Below are positions 34,894 to 47,173 of a stretch of DNA of 64,000 nt, one piece after another. How positions within the stretch are numbered: position 1 is the first letter of the stretch; each line of letters starts with the position of its first letter. A program made the translations under genes and the position numbers. The notes beneath the pieces were generated by a model. It saw only the letters and a program-made list of their open reading frames with translations, was not told where the DNA came from and ran no database searches. Source of the stretch: Euphorbia lathyris (lineage: Eukaryota > Streptophyta > Magnoliopsida > Malpighiales > Euphorbiaceae); NCBI RefSeq assembly GCF_963576675.1, contig NC_088917.1, positions 17,202,001 through 17,266,000 on the forward strand. The letters run 5' to 3'.

Positions 34894-36030
34894 TGTTGAA
34901 ACACCTTTCCATAAGATTTTGATTTGACAAAATCATCCATGATTAAGAGGCAGTTAAATTTAAATGCTTTGGTTTAATTGTACTAATGTGTTTGTTCAAT
35001 ATTGAGTGCAAAAATATATATAAAGTTAAACAGGTTAAAAGTCAGCATAAGCCAAAGCTGAGTGGAACGGAACTCAGCATGAAAGAACAGAAGCTGAGTG
35101 AAGTAGAACTCAGCATCAAGAGCTTCCTTCGAGGTTGTCAGAACGAAGCTGACTAAACTAGAAGACTCCTTCAGAATTATACAAACATAACGAAGCTGAC
35201 TAAGAAGAAACTCAGCATGGAAGTTGAACATTCGAAGATAACGAATGAAGCTGAGTGACAGTCAGGACAGCATGAAGGATCCGTTTACAAAAGGACAAAG
35301 TCTGCCAATCTTCTGCACCAATAATTGAAGCCTCGAAAATACAAAGAAGACTAATTCCAAGAATCATGGGTCAATGGATTATTGGTAAAAGACAACTGGC
35401 ACAAAAAGACAAGTCTGATGCAAGAAGACAAAACCTGACGCCTGAAGAAAACAGAGGAAGGGAATGGCGGAACAGACTGAAGCTGACCAGAAGCTCTCTG
35501 CTAAAAGAGCCGCTTTGGACTTAACGGCTAAATCATCTCAAATGATCCAATCTTCAGAAATTCATTTATAAAAGGACAATGATAGTTCTTGGATCATTTG
35601 CCGAAGTATCAAAAGAAAAATACAAGAGAGAAAATCTTGAAAGCACTCAAATACAAAAAGATCTTACACCAACTTTACTATTCTCTATGTAAATGCTAGA
35701 TTGATTGTTTTGTAATCATCTAAGGTATTCTTTAGTTGAAAAAGAATAAGTGTGTGATCAATAGGAATATTGAGAGTATTGAGCTGAGTACTTGGTTGTA
35801 AGTATTCAGTGGTAGAAAAATCTAAGTGCTGGGTTGTAGTACTTAGTAGGAGCTGAGTAGACGAATAGAGGACGTACTCTTGCATACTCACTTCCTTGTA
35901 AAGGGTTTGTGCTCTACCTTGAAAGAGCTCAGTATTGGATTGAAAATCCCTGGAGGAACTGGGGACTGGACGTAGGCAGAGAGGCCGAACCAGGATAAGT
36001 CGTGCTGAGTAACTTCTAAACTCTTTCTCT

Positions 36031-36097
<67 letters not shown>

Positions 36098-36389
36098 CAT
36101 GTGTTGCTTGTTGTATTTACTCAGCTTATAAATTATTTAAACTGAAACTGAGTAAATCTGAGTGCTAAGTTGGAAGCTGACCTTCAAGTGTCAATTCCCA
36201 ACTCTCAAGTCAAGCAGACTTAGTCAGCATAGAACTAAAACTGTCTGACTAGTCAATCGCCCGTGCTGACCAACACGCTGAGTTATCAAAATCTTAAAAT
36301 AACATTAAGTCAGCATAATTAAAAGCGAAAAAGTTACATTAGTTCCTAACCCCCCCCCCCCCCTTGGAACTAATTACTAGGGACCAACA
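34894..36389 (+). repeat. R2 3' LTR
   Basis: The LTR is 1496 bp and collinear with the 5' LTR. The length difference comes mainly from longer (TA)n and (GT)n tracts (36035-36097) and a poly-C run near 36350-36363. A purine tract (AAATGGGGGAG) lies just upstream at 34881-34891. Confidence 0.93.
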
Positions 36390-36394
36390 TTACT

Positions 36395-39300
36395 TACCTA
36401 CGAAGGTGAAAAAAATCGCGAAAATAATATATGGTATCTCGACAATGCGGTAAGTAACCATATGTGTGGTGACAAGAAAATGTTCGTGGAGCTCTATGAA
36501 TTCGTTCGCGGTAATGTTGTATTTGGAGATTCCTCCAAGGTTCCTATTATAGGCAAAGGAACAATTCTTATTCGGCTCAAAAACGGCGCTCACCAGTTTA
36601 TTGATAATGTTTATTATGTTCCTAGCATGAAAAGCAATATTTTGAGTTTGGGACAGTTACTGGAGAAAAATTATGAAGTTCACATGGTGGACCGGAAACT
36701 ACTCTTGTTGAATGAGAAAAAGGAGCTGATTGCACGAGTACCCATGGCGAGAAACAGAATGTTCACAATTAACATTCAGACGGACGTGGCCAAATGTTTG
36801 AAAGCTTGTGTGCAAAGTCCCCCCTGGCTTTGGCATTTACGGTACGGACATCTCAATTTTGGAGGACTGAAGCAGTTGGGACAGAAGCAGATGGTAAACG
36901 GATTGCCTCACATTGACCAGCCTCATCAACTGTGTCAAGGATGTCTTGTTGGAAAACAATTCAGAAGAAGTTTTCCAGAGTCCATGTCAAGAGCAAAGAC
37001 GCCATTTGAGCTAGTTCACACAGACGTGTGTGGACCGATCATTCCACTGTCCTTGGGTAAAAATAAATATTTTTTACTTTTCATTGATGATTATAGTAGA
37101 AAAACTTGGGTGTATTTTTTGAAGGAAAAATCAGAAGTTTTTGAGACATTTAAAAAATTCAAAGCCCAAGTGGAGAAAGAAAGTGGCCATCTTATTAAAG
37201 CACTCAGATCAGACAGAGGCAGTGAATACATATCCATCTCTTTTCAGGCAATTTTGTGAAGAGCATGGAATCCGTCATTTCCTTTCAGTCCCCAGATCAC
37301 CTCAGCAAAATGGCGTAGTAGAAAGAAAGAACAGAACGGTGCTAAACATGGTGAGGAGCATGTTAAAAAGCAAAAATTTACCGAAGGAGTTATGGACCGA
37401 AGAAGTAGACTGTGCTGTCTACCTGTTGAACAGATCACCAGCTGTCAGTGTTTGGGATCAAACTCCACAAGAAGCATGGAGTGGAATAAAACCCAGTATT
37501 TCTCATTTGCGTGTTTTTGGTAGTGTTGCTCATATCCATGTACTGGATGAAGAACGCAAGAAGCTAGATGATAAAAGCAAGAAATACTTGTTTGTGGGCT
37601 ATTCAGAACATTCCAAAGGGTACAAAATGTTCGATCCTCAGACTCAGAAAATCGTCATCAGTAGAGATGTCACCATTGATGAAGAACTGATTTGGGACTG
37701 GACTGATGAAAAAGAAAATAGCTACAGTTTTTACCCTTTCATAGATGAAGACAATGATCAGGAAGAACCAACCACAGTCGTAGCCGCAACACCAGCAACC
37801 AGTTCGACATCAGTAAGCTCATCCAGTTCGATTTTCGTCCTCGAGTGATGAAAACAGTTCAGATGAACATCCTCCTGGAAAGCCAAAAAAAATCATACCT
37901 AGTAAAGATCTCTATGATGTAATAAGAAATCTCAATGATGAATTAACTCTTTATTGTCATTTTGTTAATGATGAACCAACATATCCAGAAGAAGCAATGA
38001 AAGATAAAAAAAATTGAGAAAAGCCATGGAAGAGGAGATTCATTCGATCGAGAAAAATAAAACATGGGAGCTGACATCACTTCCGGCCGGTCAAAAACCC
38101 ATTGGAGTAAATGGGTGTTCAAAGCAAAGAAAGATGCAAACGGTGAAATTGTCCGACATAAAGCAAGATTAGTGGCGAAAGGGTTCAGCCAACGACCCGG
38201 AATTGACTATAATGAAGTTTTTGCTCCTGTTGCTAGAATGGAGAGTATCAGACTTGTAATTTCTGTAGCTGCTCAACGCGGGTGGAGAATCCATCAAATG
38301 GACGTGAAATCCGCATTTCTCAACGGATATCTGGAAGAGGAAATTTATATCCAGCAACCACCTGGGTATGTTGTGAAAGGTCAAGAAAATAAATTGTTAA
38401 AATTGAAAAAGGCACTTTATGGTCTTAAGCAAGCACCACGAGCCTGGAACAGTCGCATTGACAAATATTTTCAAGAAAATGGTTTTGTCAAATGCCCACA
38501 TGAATATGCCCTGTATGCAAAGGTGAAAAATGGAGATATGTTGCTTGTTTGTTTGTATGTGGATGATATCATTTTTACAGGGAACAATCCTAAGATGTTT
38601 GAAGAGTTCAAGAAGACAATGGCTCGTGAGTTCGAAATGACTGACATTGGTCTAATGTCATATTATCTTGGAATTGAAGTGAAGCTGAATGATGATGGAA
38701 TTTTTATTTCTCAAAGTGGTTTTGCAAAGGAGATCCTAAAGAAGTTCAAGATAGAAAATTGTAATTCCGTCAGCACGCCAGTCGAATGTGGAATAAAGTT
38801 GACAAGAGATGAAGGTGGAGACAGAGTCAACCCAACATTATTCTGAAGCTTGATCGGAAGTCTTAGATACTTGACATGTACGAGACCGGATATTCTCTAT
38901 GCAGTCGCCTTAGTAAGTCGATACATGGAAGCCCCAACGGTGTCACATTAGAACGCAGCAAAAAGAATTCTTTGTTACGTGAAAGGTACAACTAATTTGG
39001 GATTACTTTATTCAAAAACTGATGATTTCAAATTAGTTGGATTCTGTGATAGTGATTGGGCCGGTGACAATGATGACCGAAAAAGTACAACTGGTTTTGT
39101 ATTTTTTCTGGGTGATACTGCATTTACGTGGAGTTCGAAGAAACAGGAGATTGTGACGCTGTCCACCTGCGAAGCTGAATATGTTGCTGCAACCTCATAT
39201 GTGTGTCATGCGATTTGGCTTCGGAAATTGCTAGAAGAATTTCAGATGACTGAAAATGATCCGAGGAGATTTTTATTGATAATAAATCTGCACTGGCATT

Positions 39301-39492
39301 AGCAAAAAAAATCCAGTGTTTCATGATCGAAGTAAGCACATTGATACGAGGAATCATTTTATTCGGGAGTGCATTGAGCAAAAGGAGGTGACACTAAAGT
39401 ACGTAAAAACACAAGATCAGATTGCAGACATTTTCACGAAGCCGCTAAAGTATGATGTGTTCAATCATTTGAGAGCTCAACTGGAGTCATGA
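36395..39492 (+). pseudogene. R1 pol: protease, integrase, reverse transcriptase, RNase H (broken)
   Basis: The protease site reads WYLDNAVSNHM where the family has D-T/S-G, so the active site looks lost. The GAG-pre-integrase part (WLWHLRYGHLNFGGL) and the integrase core follow, with HTDVCGP, FIDDYSRKTWVYF, SDRGSEY and QQNGVVERKNRT. A frameshift near 37245 separates SDRGSEY from the rest of the core. RT starts near 38100 with KARLVAKGFSQRPGIDY and has [16 protein letters not shown] and YVDDIIF. An in-frame stop follows at about 38844, and further stops surround the RNase H region (DSDWAGDNDDRKSTTG, CEAEYVAA). A last frameshift near 39290 precedes the polyprotein end. Confidence 0.92.
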
Positions 39493-39513
39493 AAAATTAA
39501 GTTTAAGGGAGCA

Positions 39514-39703
39514 TATTAAAAAAAATTAATAAACTTAATTTTGATATAAAAAATAAAAAAATAAAAAATAAATAAAAAAGACATGTATGGGTTGTCAAAG
39601 TCTTGGTATGGGGATTGTTTTTTATTTGTATGTTCAAAATATCAAAGTATGGGTTTAGTTTTTATCCAGAAAATAAATGGTGTCATTGGTATGGTACAAG
39701 TAG

Positions 39704-39734
<31 letters not shown>

Positions 39735-39844
39735 TAGTGTATGTTGTGTAGAAAAAAAAGGTGAAGTCTTTAACCTTTTGTATCATATGTATCCTGGAAT
39801 GAAATTAATTTTTCCATAAAGTAATCAGTCCCTCTAGTCTAACA
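39514..39844 (+). repeat. R1 3' LTR
   Basis: The LTR is about 331 bp and collinear with the 5' LTR; its first bases are TATT instead of TGTT. The (TA)n run is shorter (39705-39729). It is preceded by a purine-rich tract, AAGTTTAAGGGAGCA (39499-39513). Confidence 0.9.
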
Positions 39845-39919
39845 AGACCAATGGTTAGAAAACCTTCTCTTATGATATTATTACTTCCGGAGTTGTTTAT
39901 AAGATTTATCTTTTTAGGG

Positions 39920-40907
39920 TAAATTTTATCAATGGTGTACAATATTTGCCTCATTTCACACTTTAATGTACAACCTTCAATTTGTCTCACTAATATATAT
40001 GAACTTATAGGTGACCTCTCAACTGGTGTACGACCAGTCAACACCAATCAACACGCCACATCATCTCTTCCATTTAAAATTGTGGGACCCTAAGATTAAA
40101 ATGTCTAAAATAGTCTTATTACTTTACCCCTCCATCTTCCTCCCTCCATTTTTTCTCTCTCTAATCTCTTCCTTCAAAGGACTCGGATCTATATTTAATA
40201 AATCTCATTTTCTTCCCTCATATTCTTTCTCTTTCTACTGTATTTTTTTCTCTCTAACTTTCCTTACATCTGAATATTTAATTTTGTCTTTTTCTCTCTT
40301 TGATTGTTTATTGTTCATCGAACACTACATTGGTGTGACTATCTATAAATTAGAAATGTCTGTTGTAATTTGAGAGGGAAATAAAAAAAAAGAGTATTGT
40401 AATAAGAAAATGTAATAAATTTTATCAATGGTGTACAATATTTGCCTCATTTCACACTTTGATGTACAACCTTTAATTTGCCTCACTAATATATATGAAC
40501 TTATAGGTGACCTCTCAACTGGTGTACGACCAGTCAACACCAGTCAACACGCCACATCATCTCTTCCATTTAAAATTGTGGGACCCTAAGATTAAAATGT
40601 CTAAAATACTCTTATTACTTTACCCCTCCATCTTCCTCCCTCCATTTTTTTCTCTCTCTAATCTCTTTCTTCAAAGGACTCAGATCTATATTTAATAAAT
40701 CTCATCTTCTTCCCTCATATTCTTTCTCTTTCTACTGTATTTTTTTTCTCTCTAACTTTCCTTACATTTGAATATTTAATTTTGTCTTTTTCTCTTTTTG
40801 ATTGTTTATTGTTCATCACACTACATTAGTGTGACTATCTATAAATTAGAAATGTCTGTTGTAATTTGAGAGAGCAATAAAAAAAATATTGTAATAAGAA
40901 AATGTAT
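39920..40907. repeat. 496-bp unit repeated twice in tandem
   Basis: Unit 1 (39920-40415) and unit 2 (40416-40907) both begin TAAATTTTATCAATGGTG and are collinear to their ends (GTAATAAGAAAATGTA), with few differences. No coding capacity and no LTR-type ends were seen. The pair begins about 70 bp after the R1 target duplication. Confidence 0.9.
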
Positions 40908-41454
40908 GTTAGAGTGAAGCTTGTGATGTTGTGCCCATTGCGTCAAATTTTTACTCTATAACACTAAATTAATCCCTTTAAAAAATATCCAAATCATGGA
41001 TCTCAAAGTCTTTCACGACATCTCTAAATGATTTCGGAACAATTCCAACGTTGGGAGATTGTCGGTCTGGTGGTTCTCGTGGTCAGTGGAGATATGGTGG
41101 GTTTGAGGATTCTCGTGGGACTGCTGGCCACGGAAATTCTTTTCATTCCCAAAGACGATGATCGAACCCTGGACCTTTGGTTAAGGGAGGAGGAGCCTTT
41201 ACCACTCTACCACAACCCCGTGGTTGATCGCTTTCTCTTTTCTAGGAATTCGAAATTGAAACTTTAAATTAAATTGTAAGCTTACTAATGGTTTGAAGGA
41301 TTAGTTTTAATATGGAAACTTAATTCAATTAAATTGAATTAGAATCACTTACACGTAAAACAATAAATCTTTAAAATTAAAAATTCAAATAAATTAAATT
41401 GTTAAACATACTGAATTGAATTATAATCAAGTAATAAATTTTTAAAATTGAAAA
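40908..41454. other. no gene recognised
   Basis: The stretch is mixed composition, turning AT-rich after 41270. An 80-codon frame at 41028-41267 shows no known domain. It may be part of the following LINE remnant. Confidence 0.4.
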
Positions 41455-42481
41455 TTGAGTGTGTTGTTTTTGTGGTTCTAATGTTGAGTCTCTTCTCCAT
41501 TTATTCAAGAATTGCAAAGTTACTAGATTTATTGGAAGCAGGCAAACTTGGTGTATCCGGTGTATAAAATTTCAAGTTCTGACTGTCTTGAATGGTTTGC
41601 TGCTATTTTTAAACTTTTATCATGGAGAGAAATTGCAATTTTCTGTGGTTTAATCTCATCCATTTGGTATGAAAGGAATCAACTAATTCATGGAAAAAAG
41701 AGATTGGGTTGTGTCCTCTCAGTTGTTGTGGTGCTGGAAACAATATTGATGGTTTTGCCAAAAGTTCTATTTTTGGGGATCTTGTTGAAGAGAATTCGAG
41801 ATTTCCTTCTATTTCTGGTTTTGCTGCTGTTCGGGATGTCATTACTGGTGGTTCTGGAACTTCTACTATGGTTGTCGCTGCTGGTGTTGCAGGTATTGCT
41901 GTTTCTGACGGTGTTGATGCTGCTTCTCTGGTTCTGGAATTACTGCTATGGCTGTCGCTGCTGGTAGAACAAGTTCAAATTTAATTTTTTGGCAGCCACC
42001 AGTAACCTTCTGCTATAAGTTAAATTGTGATGCGGCATTCGCAATTCGCACTTTTAGCGGATCTTTTGGATTGGTGGTTCGTGACTGTAATGGATTAGTT
42101 TATCTCTCTGGTGGACCTATAGAATCAGCAATGTCAGCTCTTCATGCGGAATTATTAGCGATCTTGTATTCATTACAAGTTGTTCATGATTGTGGATTTC
42201 ATTCAATCTTGGTAGCATCTGACTCGGCATCTGCAATTTCACTGCTTAGTGGGGGTCAACAACTGACAAATTGGTTGGGCATTATTATTAATGATATTTA
42301 TGAGGTTGTCCGATCTTTCGTATCCATTGAATTTGTGCATGAGAGAAGAAAAGCTAATACAGTGGCGCATTCTTTAGCAGCATGGGCAAGTTCTCTTGAT
42401 GAAATGGAAATTATCATTGAAGATTTTCCTTTATGTGTTTTTTCTTGTATTCAAACTGATTGTAGTTCTTTAGCTCGTTAA
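41455..42481 (+). pseudogene. LINE 3' remnant: cysteine-rich and RNase H regions
   Basis: It starts in the cysteine-rich zinc region (CFCGSNVESLLHLFKNC, about 41461-41512). After frameshifts comes an intact RNase H domain in frame 41948-42481: KLNCDAAF with the first Asp, HAELLAILYSL with Glu, ASDSASAI with Asp, and HERRKANTVAHSLAAWA. This is the plant LINE-type RNase H. A stretch of about 35 bp (GGTTCTGGAA...GTCGCTGCTGGT) is repeated at 41852 and 41929. It is a different, older family than the LINE at the left edge. Confidence 0.85.
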
Positions 42482-42703
42482 TACAAGTGTTTATTTATAA
42501 AAAAAATGAAAATTCAATTAAATTAAATTGTAGCTTTGAAGCAAGTAATAAAAAAAAATTAAATTTAGATTGGAAAGAAAAATATAAAAAAGAATTGTGA
42601 AAATTATGTAGTATGACATCTCAACCAAAGGTTAAATAAAGTTTAGCTTTTTAAATAGATATATATATACATATATACTTATGATTGTTAATCAATTATA
42701 TAT

Positions 42704-43216
42704 GGCTTAATACATCATTTACCCTCTGAACTTGTCCAAAAAGTTTGATTGGCCCCCTGAACTTTCAAAGTGTTCTAATAACCCCCTCAACTTGCATAAA
42801 ATGTTCAGTTAGTTCCCTGAACTTGCGTTAAATGTAATCAATTGATCACTTGGTCGCAAAAAAGTAAGTCAAATGCGGAAGACGTATTCCACGTATCTTA
42901 GAATGTTATTACATAATTCAAAAATAGATTAAAAATGAAGTTATTGTTTGCTCAACTATACAACTTGTCTTCTCTTATATTAGAATCGTATACCCCGATT
43001 TTTATCGTTTAACTTTTTTTAAGACTCGTGCAATACATCTTCCGCATTTAACTTACTTTTTTACAACCGAGTGATTAATTGATTACATTTTGCGCAAGTT
43101 CAGGGGGCTAATTGAGCATTTTATGCAAGTTGAGGAGGCTATTAGGACACTTTGAAAGTTCAGGGAGCCAATCAAGCTTTTTGGACAAGTTTAGTGGGTA
43201 AATGCTGTATTAAGCC
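42704..43216. mobile_element. 513-bp MULE-type MITE with arms of about 190 bp
   Basis: The element is flanked by ATTATATAT (42695-42703 and 43217-43225), a 9-bp duplication. The left end GGCTTAATACATCATTTACC pairs with the complement of the right end, GGTAAATGCTGTATTAAGCC. The arms are inverted over long stretches (CCCTGAACTTTCAAAGTG, CAACTTGCATAAAATG, AATCAATTGATCACT). There is no coding capacity. Confidence 0.88.
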
Positions 43217-43225
43217 ATTATATAT

Positions 43226-44279
43226 TATGAAAAGATGCAATATGTAATTAATTAATGATTGTGATTATGGTCATGGTCATGGTTGGATAGTCAAATCTGG
43301 ACAACTATGGAATGGCTGCTAGAGTTGGCAATGATATATAAGAGCATATATTATATAATTATGTATATATTATTTGCATACCATAAATATATTATTAAAA
43401 AAAAAGTTTGGTACTACGATAAATTAATACTATATACTATAAGAAAAGGAAAACAAAGTCCTTATCTTGATGAAAAAATTAAATTAATATATATTTTGAT
43501 CTTGGCATCACATTTTAAATGAGTTAAGCATTTGACTATGAACAAATTAGTAAGTAGGTGAAATTAAAACGAGAAAAGTAGTTAGTTGAGAAGAGATCGG
43601 TCTCCAACAAAGTTTCCTCATGTTGCATATTATTAGAGATAAGCTATAAAAACACCCTTAAGGTTTTTTTTTTTTTTTTTTTTTGAGGAACACCTTTAAG
43701 GTTGATGCCATGAATAATTTTATGTCTAAAATAATATAGTTTTAGTGTAATGTTGTAGCAATTTTATCTATAACGTTAGTAAATTGGACCAATTTCAAAC
43801 ATTGTTATAAGTCACATTTTTTTTTGTTCTTTATTCTACATCATTTGCATATCAGTTAGTTCTGAAAAATCATATTTTTTGTTTTTTAATAATAGACTTG
43901 AAGAATGATATGTTTAGATTCGGTGAAATATTTGGATTTTTTTTCCAACTCATACAAAATACAATATTTTTTTATTTTTTTTATTTCTTTTTCATGTCTA
44001 TTCATATGTTTATGATTTATTACTAATGAGTGATAAAGTGACGCACACGTGAAAATGTAGATGATAAGATTCGTGATTGAGAAGATAGTTTGACAAATTA
44101 TTTTTAAAATTAATTCAATTTGACAATGTTAAAGGTAAATTTGCTCTTTGCTGCCAACTGTAAGAGTAAAATGTTCATCATTTTAGATGTTAAGGGTAAA
44201 ATTATTTTTAACTGTCAACGTTGAGGGCATTTTTGCAACTTACTATTGTTATTATTTATAAAATCCCATTAATCAATAT
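43226..44279. other. AT-rich intergenic stretch, no gene seen
   Basis: Only short frames are present. A long poly-T run lies at about 43663-43684. No repeat ends were identified. Confidence 0.5.
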
Positions 44280-44722
44280 TGTTAGAATTATTCAGGCTTA
44301 GGCTGGTGCCTGCCCATATATAGAATGGTCCTAACCCAAAAAAAGAGAGAAATGGAAGTTGGGGTTTAGCCTAGCCTATCCCTGTAAATAGGCAGTTAAG
44401 TTGTCTAACCGAATATAGAGAAATTACCTAATGATGGAAGGTTGCCTTTCTCACACACACACATACACATTTGTCCTTTCCCCTCTCTTTGTCTCTTTAT
44501 TACAGTCGCTCTTAGTTCGTGGATCAGCCCTTTCCTCTTTCGATTAACCCGATGTAGTTGAAGCGTGATCGGTAATACGAAGATCATAGTAATTTGTACT
44601 TCCACTGTAAATCACATCAAAAGATGCGCACAAAAGGTAATCTCATACTGTAAATCACATCAAAGGATGCGCACAAGAGGTAATCTCATAACATGTTTAG
44701 AATATGTGATATTTATCCTTCA
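44280..44722 (+). repeat. R3 5' LTR
   Basis: The LTR contains an (AC)n tract near 44451-44464. It also has an internal 43-bp tandem duplication of CTGTAAATCACATCAAA...GGTAATCTCATA (about 44605-44690) that the 3' LTR lacks, which explains its greater length. Confidence 0.8.
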
Positions 44723-44789
44723 TTAGATTCAGAGTTACAGATCTCGTGTTCTGTTTGTGAAAATAGGTATAATCCATGTAATCGCAGAA

Positions 44790-45050
44790 ATTCTCAAAAT
44801 GAACTTTTTGTTCTTTTGTTAGGACTAATATTTACTTCTGAGGTTCTAATTTTGTTTTCCTTTTCTTTTGTAATTTTTTCTATTTGATTTCGAATTATCT
44901 TTCTTCTAGCAGAAAGATCTTTCATTTTTTGTTCTATCAGTGAATAATTTGTACAGGGTATAGGTCGAGTTGGGGTGGAAAATTTAGAAACCGTTCGATT
45001 ATTGTTATTGATTATCGAATCTTTTTTTTTTTTACTTTCATTTAATTCAT
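44790..45050 (-). pseudogene. ycf1: plastid-derived fragment resembling ycf1 (TIC214)
   Basis: Minus-strand translation over about 85 codons is lysine- and asparagine-rich. It carries [38 protein letters not shown] and EVNISPNK. These resemble the conserved late-middle part of the plastid ycf1 protein, a component of the chloroplast import machinery. It is out of any ycf1 context, so it is read as a nuclear copy of plastid DNA. The flanking 45050-45330 could belong to the same organellar insert but I do not recognise it. Confidence 0.6.
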
Positions 45051-46278
45051 CTTTTCTAATAGAAAAGACCCCTATAGAGGATTCGGGGTGGGAAAAGCTA
45101 ATCAGCAGGCTTATCCGCACATGAGCATTCTGACCTAAAGGAAAATTAAACACTCTGCTTGCAGGAAAAACCGTGTCCTAGGCATATTGAATCTAGTCGC
45201 ATACTTGAATCTAGTCGCCCAAGGGTTTTTATTCCTTCCACAAGAAAAATTAAAATACCTTCAAAATTTCTCATAACGCCGAGATCTAAGCCCCCGGTCA
45301 TTCCGGCAGCTATGAGTTTTGATCATTGAATATGGAGAAAAACATAGTTCTATATGATATGATTGATATTTATATTGAATCTATGTTTACTGGGTATGAA
45401 TAAGTGTTTTTCGAATTGTTTTGGTGAAAAACATCATTGGAATCGCATAGAACTGTCTGTTTTTTCAATTTAGTGTTTTCAAATTCGGAATTCTGCCAGT
45501 TTCAATCTCAGTACAAAGTGTTTGAGCCCCCAAACCCTAATTTTTGTTCATCACTTGGAAAAATGGACTTCACCAACGTGGTTAGGGACCCCTAAAATCC
45601 TATATTATACCAAATTTATCATGCAACCTGCAGTAGGAAGTTGACGTGTGGCGTCCACATGCCACCTCAAACGCCATGTGCCTGAATACAAGTGTTCACC
45701 ATGTGTCGCGCGTGTGGCTCACACGCCTATTGTTACGACATATGGCAGCCATGAACCTATCAATGCATTCTACATGGCACGCGTGGGGTGGCCCTTGGTG
45801 GTCTTTTTCCTCCACTTTTTTCTAAACCTTATTTGCAATTTTTCTGATCTTTTGGCATATTTTGTTTAGTTTTTGGACATGCATAATATTGTTTATTTTT
45901 GAAATATTCTAATATCATTTTAAATTAACAGAAAATGTTCTTAAATATCCAAAAAATATAAAAAAAATTAATAAAAATTCTAAAACATCATAAATAAATT
46001 TTTTTTAGATTTTATATTGATCGGAAATATGTCTTTGATTATATATTGGAGTTATTTGTATTTGTACAATAAACAATGGTTGTGTTTTGCATAGGCGTGT
46101 ATTACAAATCACCCAATAAAGTAGCTCATTTTCCACATCAAATGGTGAAGTTGAAGAACTTATGAAGGAAAGTCGACCATTGCAAAATGGATAGAAGAGT
46201 CAATGTGATAACGTGGAAGCAATCTTGCTCCACACTGTGAATATGTGGAATTTAATGCAAGAATGTATTTGGGATTGT
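45051..46278. other. R3 leader or foreign sequence, no gene recognised
   Basis: The part near 45630-45800 is richer in GC and in CACG/CGTG-type words than its surroundings; the rest is AT-rich. No domain was seen. The last 150 bp abut the CACTA element and join, across it, an unidentified open frame (49524-49670) that may be an old host-gene or element fragment. Confidence 0.4.
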
Positions 46279-47173
46279 CACTATGCCAAATAGCCTCTCA
46301 GACGACAGTTAAAAACCGTCGTCCCGCGAGATATAAATCTATCACGGGGCTCACTGCTGTCTGTTGCACCTTCAGACGATGGTTAGATTCTGTCATGTGA
46401 AGGTACGACACGTGACATTAGCCTATTTGCGTACTGGCATATTAATCTTGTTACGATGCAGCTTATTTATTATTACCGTCACCTTTAATGTCATCACATG
46501 ATATACTAATAATTAAAAATGTCAAGCAGATATATAGGAAAATGGCATATTGGTATTCACGATGACAGTTTTTATAATAATTTATGTCGTTGTAGCTCGT
46601 TTCATATGACATAGGTCTTAATCAATCATGTCAATGGATTTATTTTCAGATGACATACTCGTTTATTTTAATGTCTTTTTATTGTTGTTTAGATAACATT
46701 TTTTTAAACGTAAATGTCACTCTTTGCCTTCTTCTTCGAATGAATTTCTGGTAATGAAACATAATCAAATGAACAAGAATTTCTATATATCAATGATTTC
46801 AAATTTATTGGAGATTAATGCTCATAATCTGTTTACATTTGAACTAGATAAATTTCTGAATGTAATTAATATCAGGTAAAAACAACAAGCAGTACATCTC
46901 CAATCTTTCAAAATTTGGCGTGGTGTTGGAAGCAAAATCCAACTTGATCTGCATATCTAAGTCATTATTAGGCCTAGAATCCCTAAGTCTTGATATCTGC
47001 AAAACCAAATGCATTTCATTAATTATGTACCATATACAAAGAGACCTAATAACTCATTTAACCTTTTCCCTTCCTAGACCTTTCACTTACCCACCCACAG
47101 TATAAATATGAAGCTTTTACCAATTCTCAAGAGTCCACAACCCAACAGTATACTTACCCTAGTTATATCGATC

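Larger units (their letters stand above)
24516..36389 (+). mobile_element. copia retrotransposon R2 (Sirevirus-like), 11.9 kb, complete
   Basis: R2 has two long, nearly identical LTRs (TGTTGAAAC...GACCAACA) and the target duplication TTACT (24511-24515 and 36390-36394). It has an initiator-tRNA primer site, gag with several zinc knuckles, pol, and a third long ORF between pol and the 3' LTR. That order, together with the element size, matches the Sirevirus lineage, whose members often carry an envelope-like third ORF. Gag-pol has in-frame stops, so this copy cannot make a full polyprotein unless stops are suppressed. Few LTR differences (roughly twenty substitutions counted by eye plus repeat-length changes) mean a recent insertion. 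Confidence 0.93.
23126..39844 (+). mobile_element. copia retrotransposon R1 (Tnt1-like), split by R2
   Basis: R1 starts TGTT at 23126 and ends AACA at 39844. It is flanked by the 5-bp duplication AGACC (23121-23125 and 39845-39849). Without R2 and its 5-bp repeat it is about 4.84 kb, the normal size for a Tnt1-like element. Order: LTR, primer site, gag, protease, integrase, RT, RNase H, polypurine tract, LTR. It holds stops and a frameshift, so it is inactive. It inserted before the local tandem duplication, because copy A carries its 5' end with the same flank. Confidence 0.95.

Noticed and set aside
35888..36100. Minus-strand frame with HTHTHT and YIYIYI runs
   Set aside because: Produced by the (GT)n and (TA)n microsatellites in the R2 3' LTR.
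41548..41967. Leucine-rich plus-strand frame suggesting a membrane protein
   Set aside because: It is an alternative frame through a decayed LINE region with a short GCTGCTGGT-type repeat. The RNase H frame in the same stretch is the real signal.
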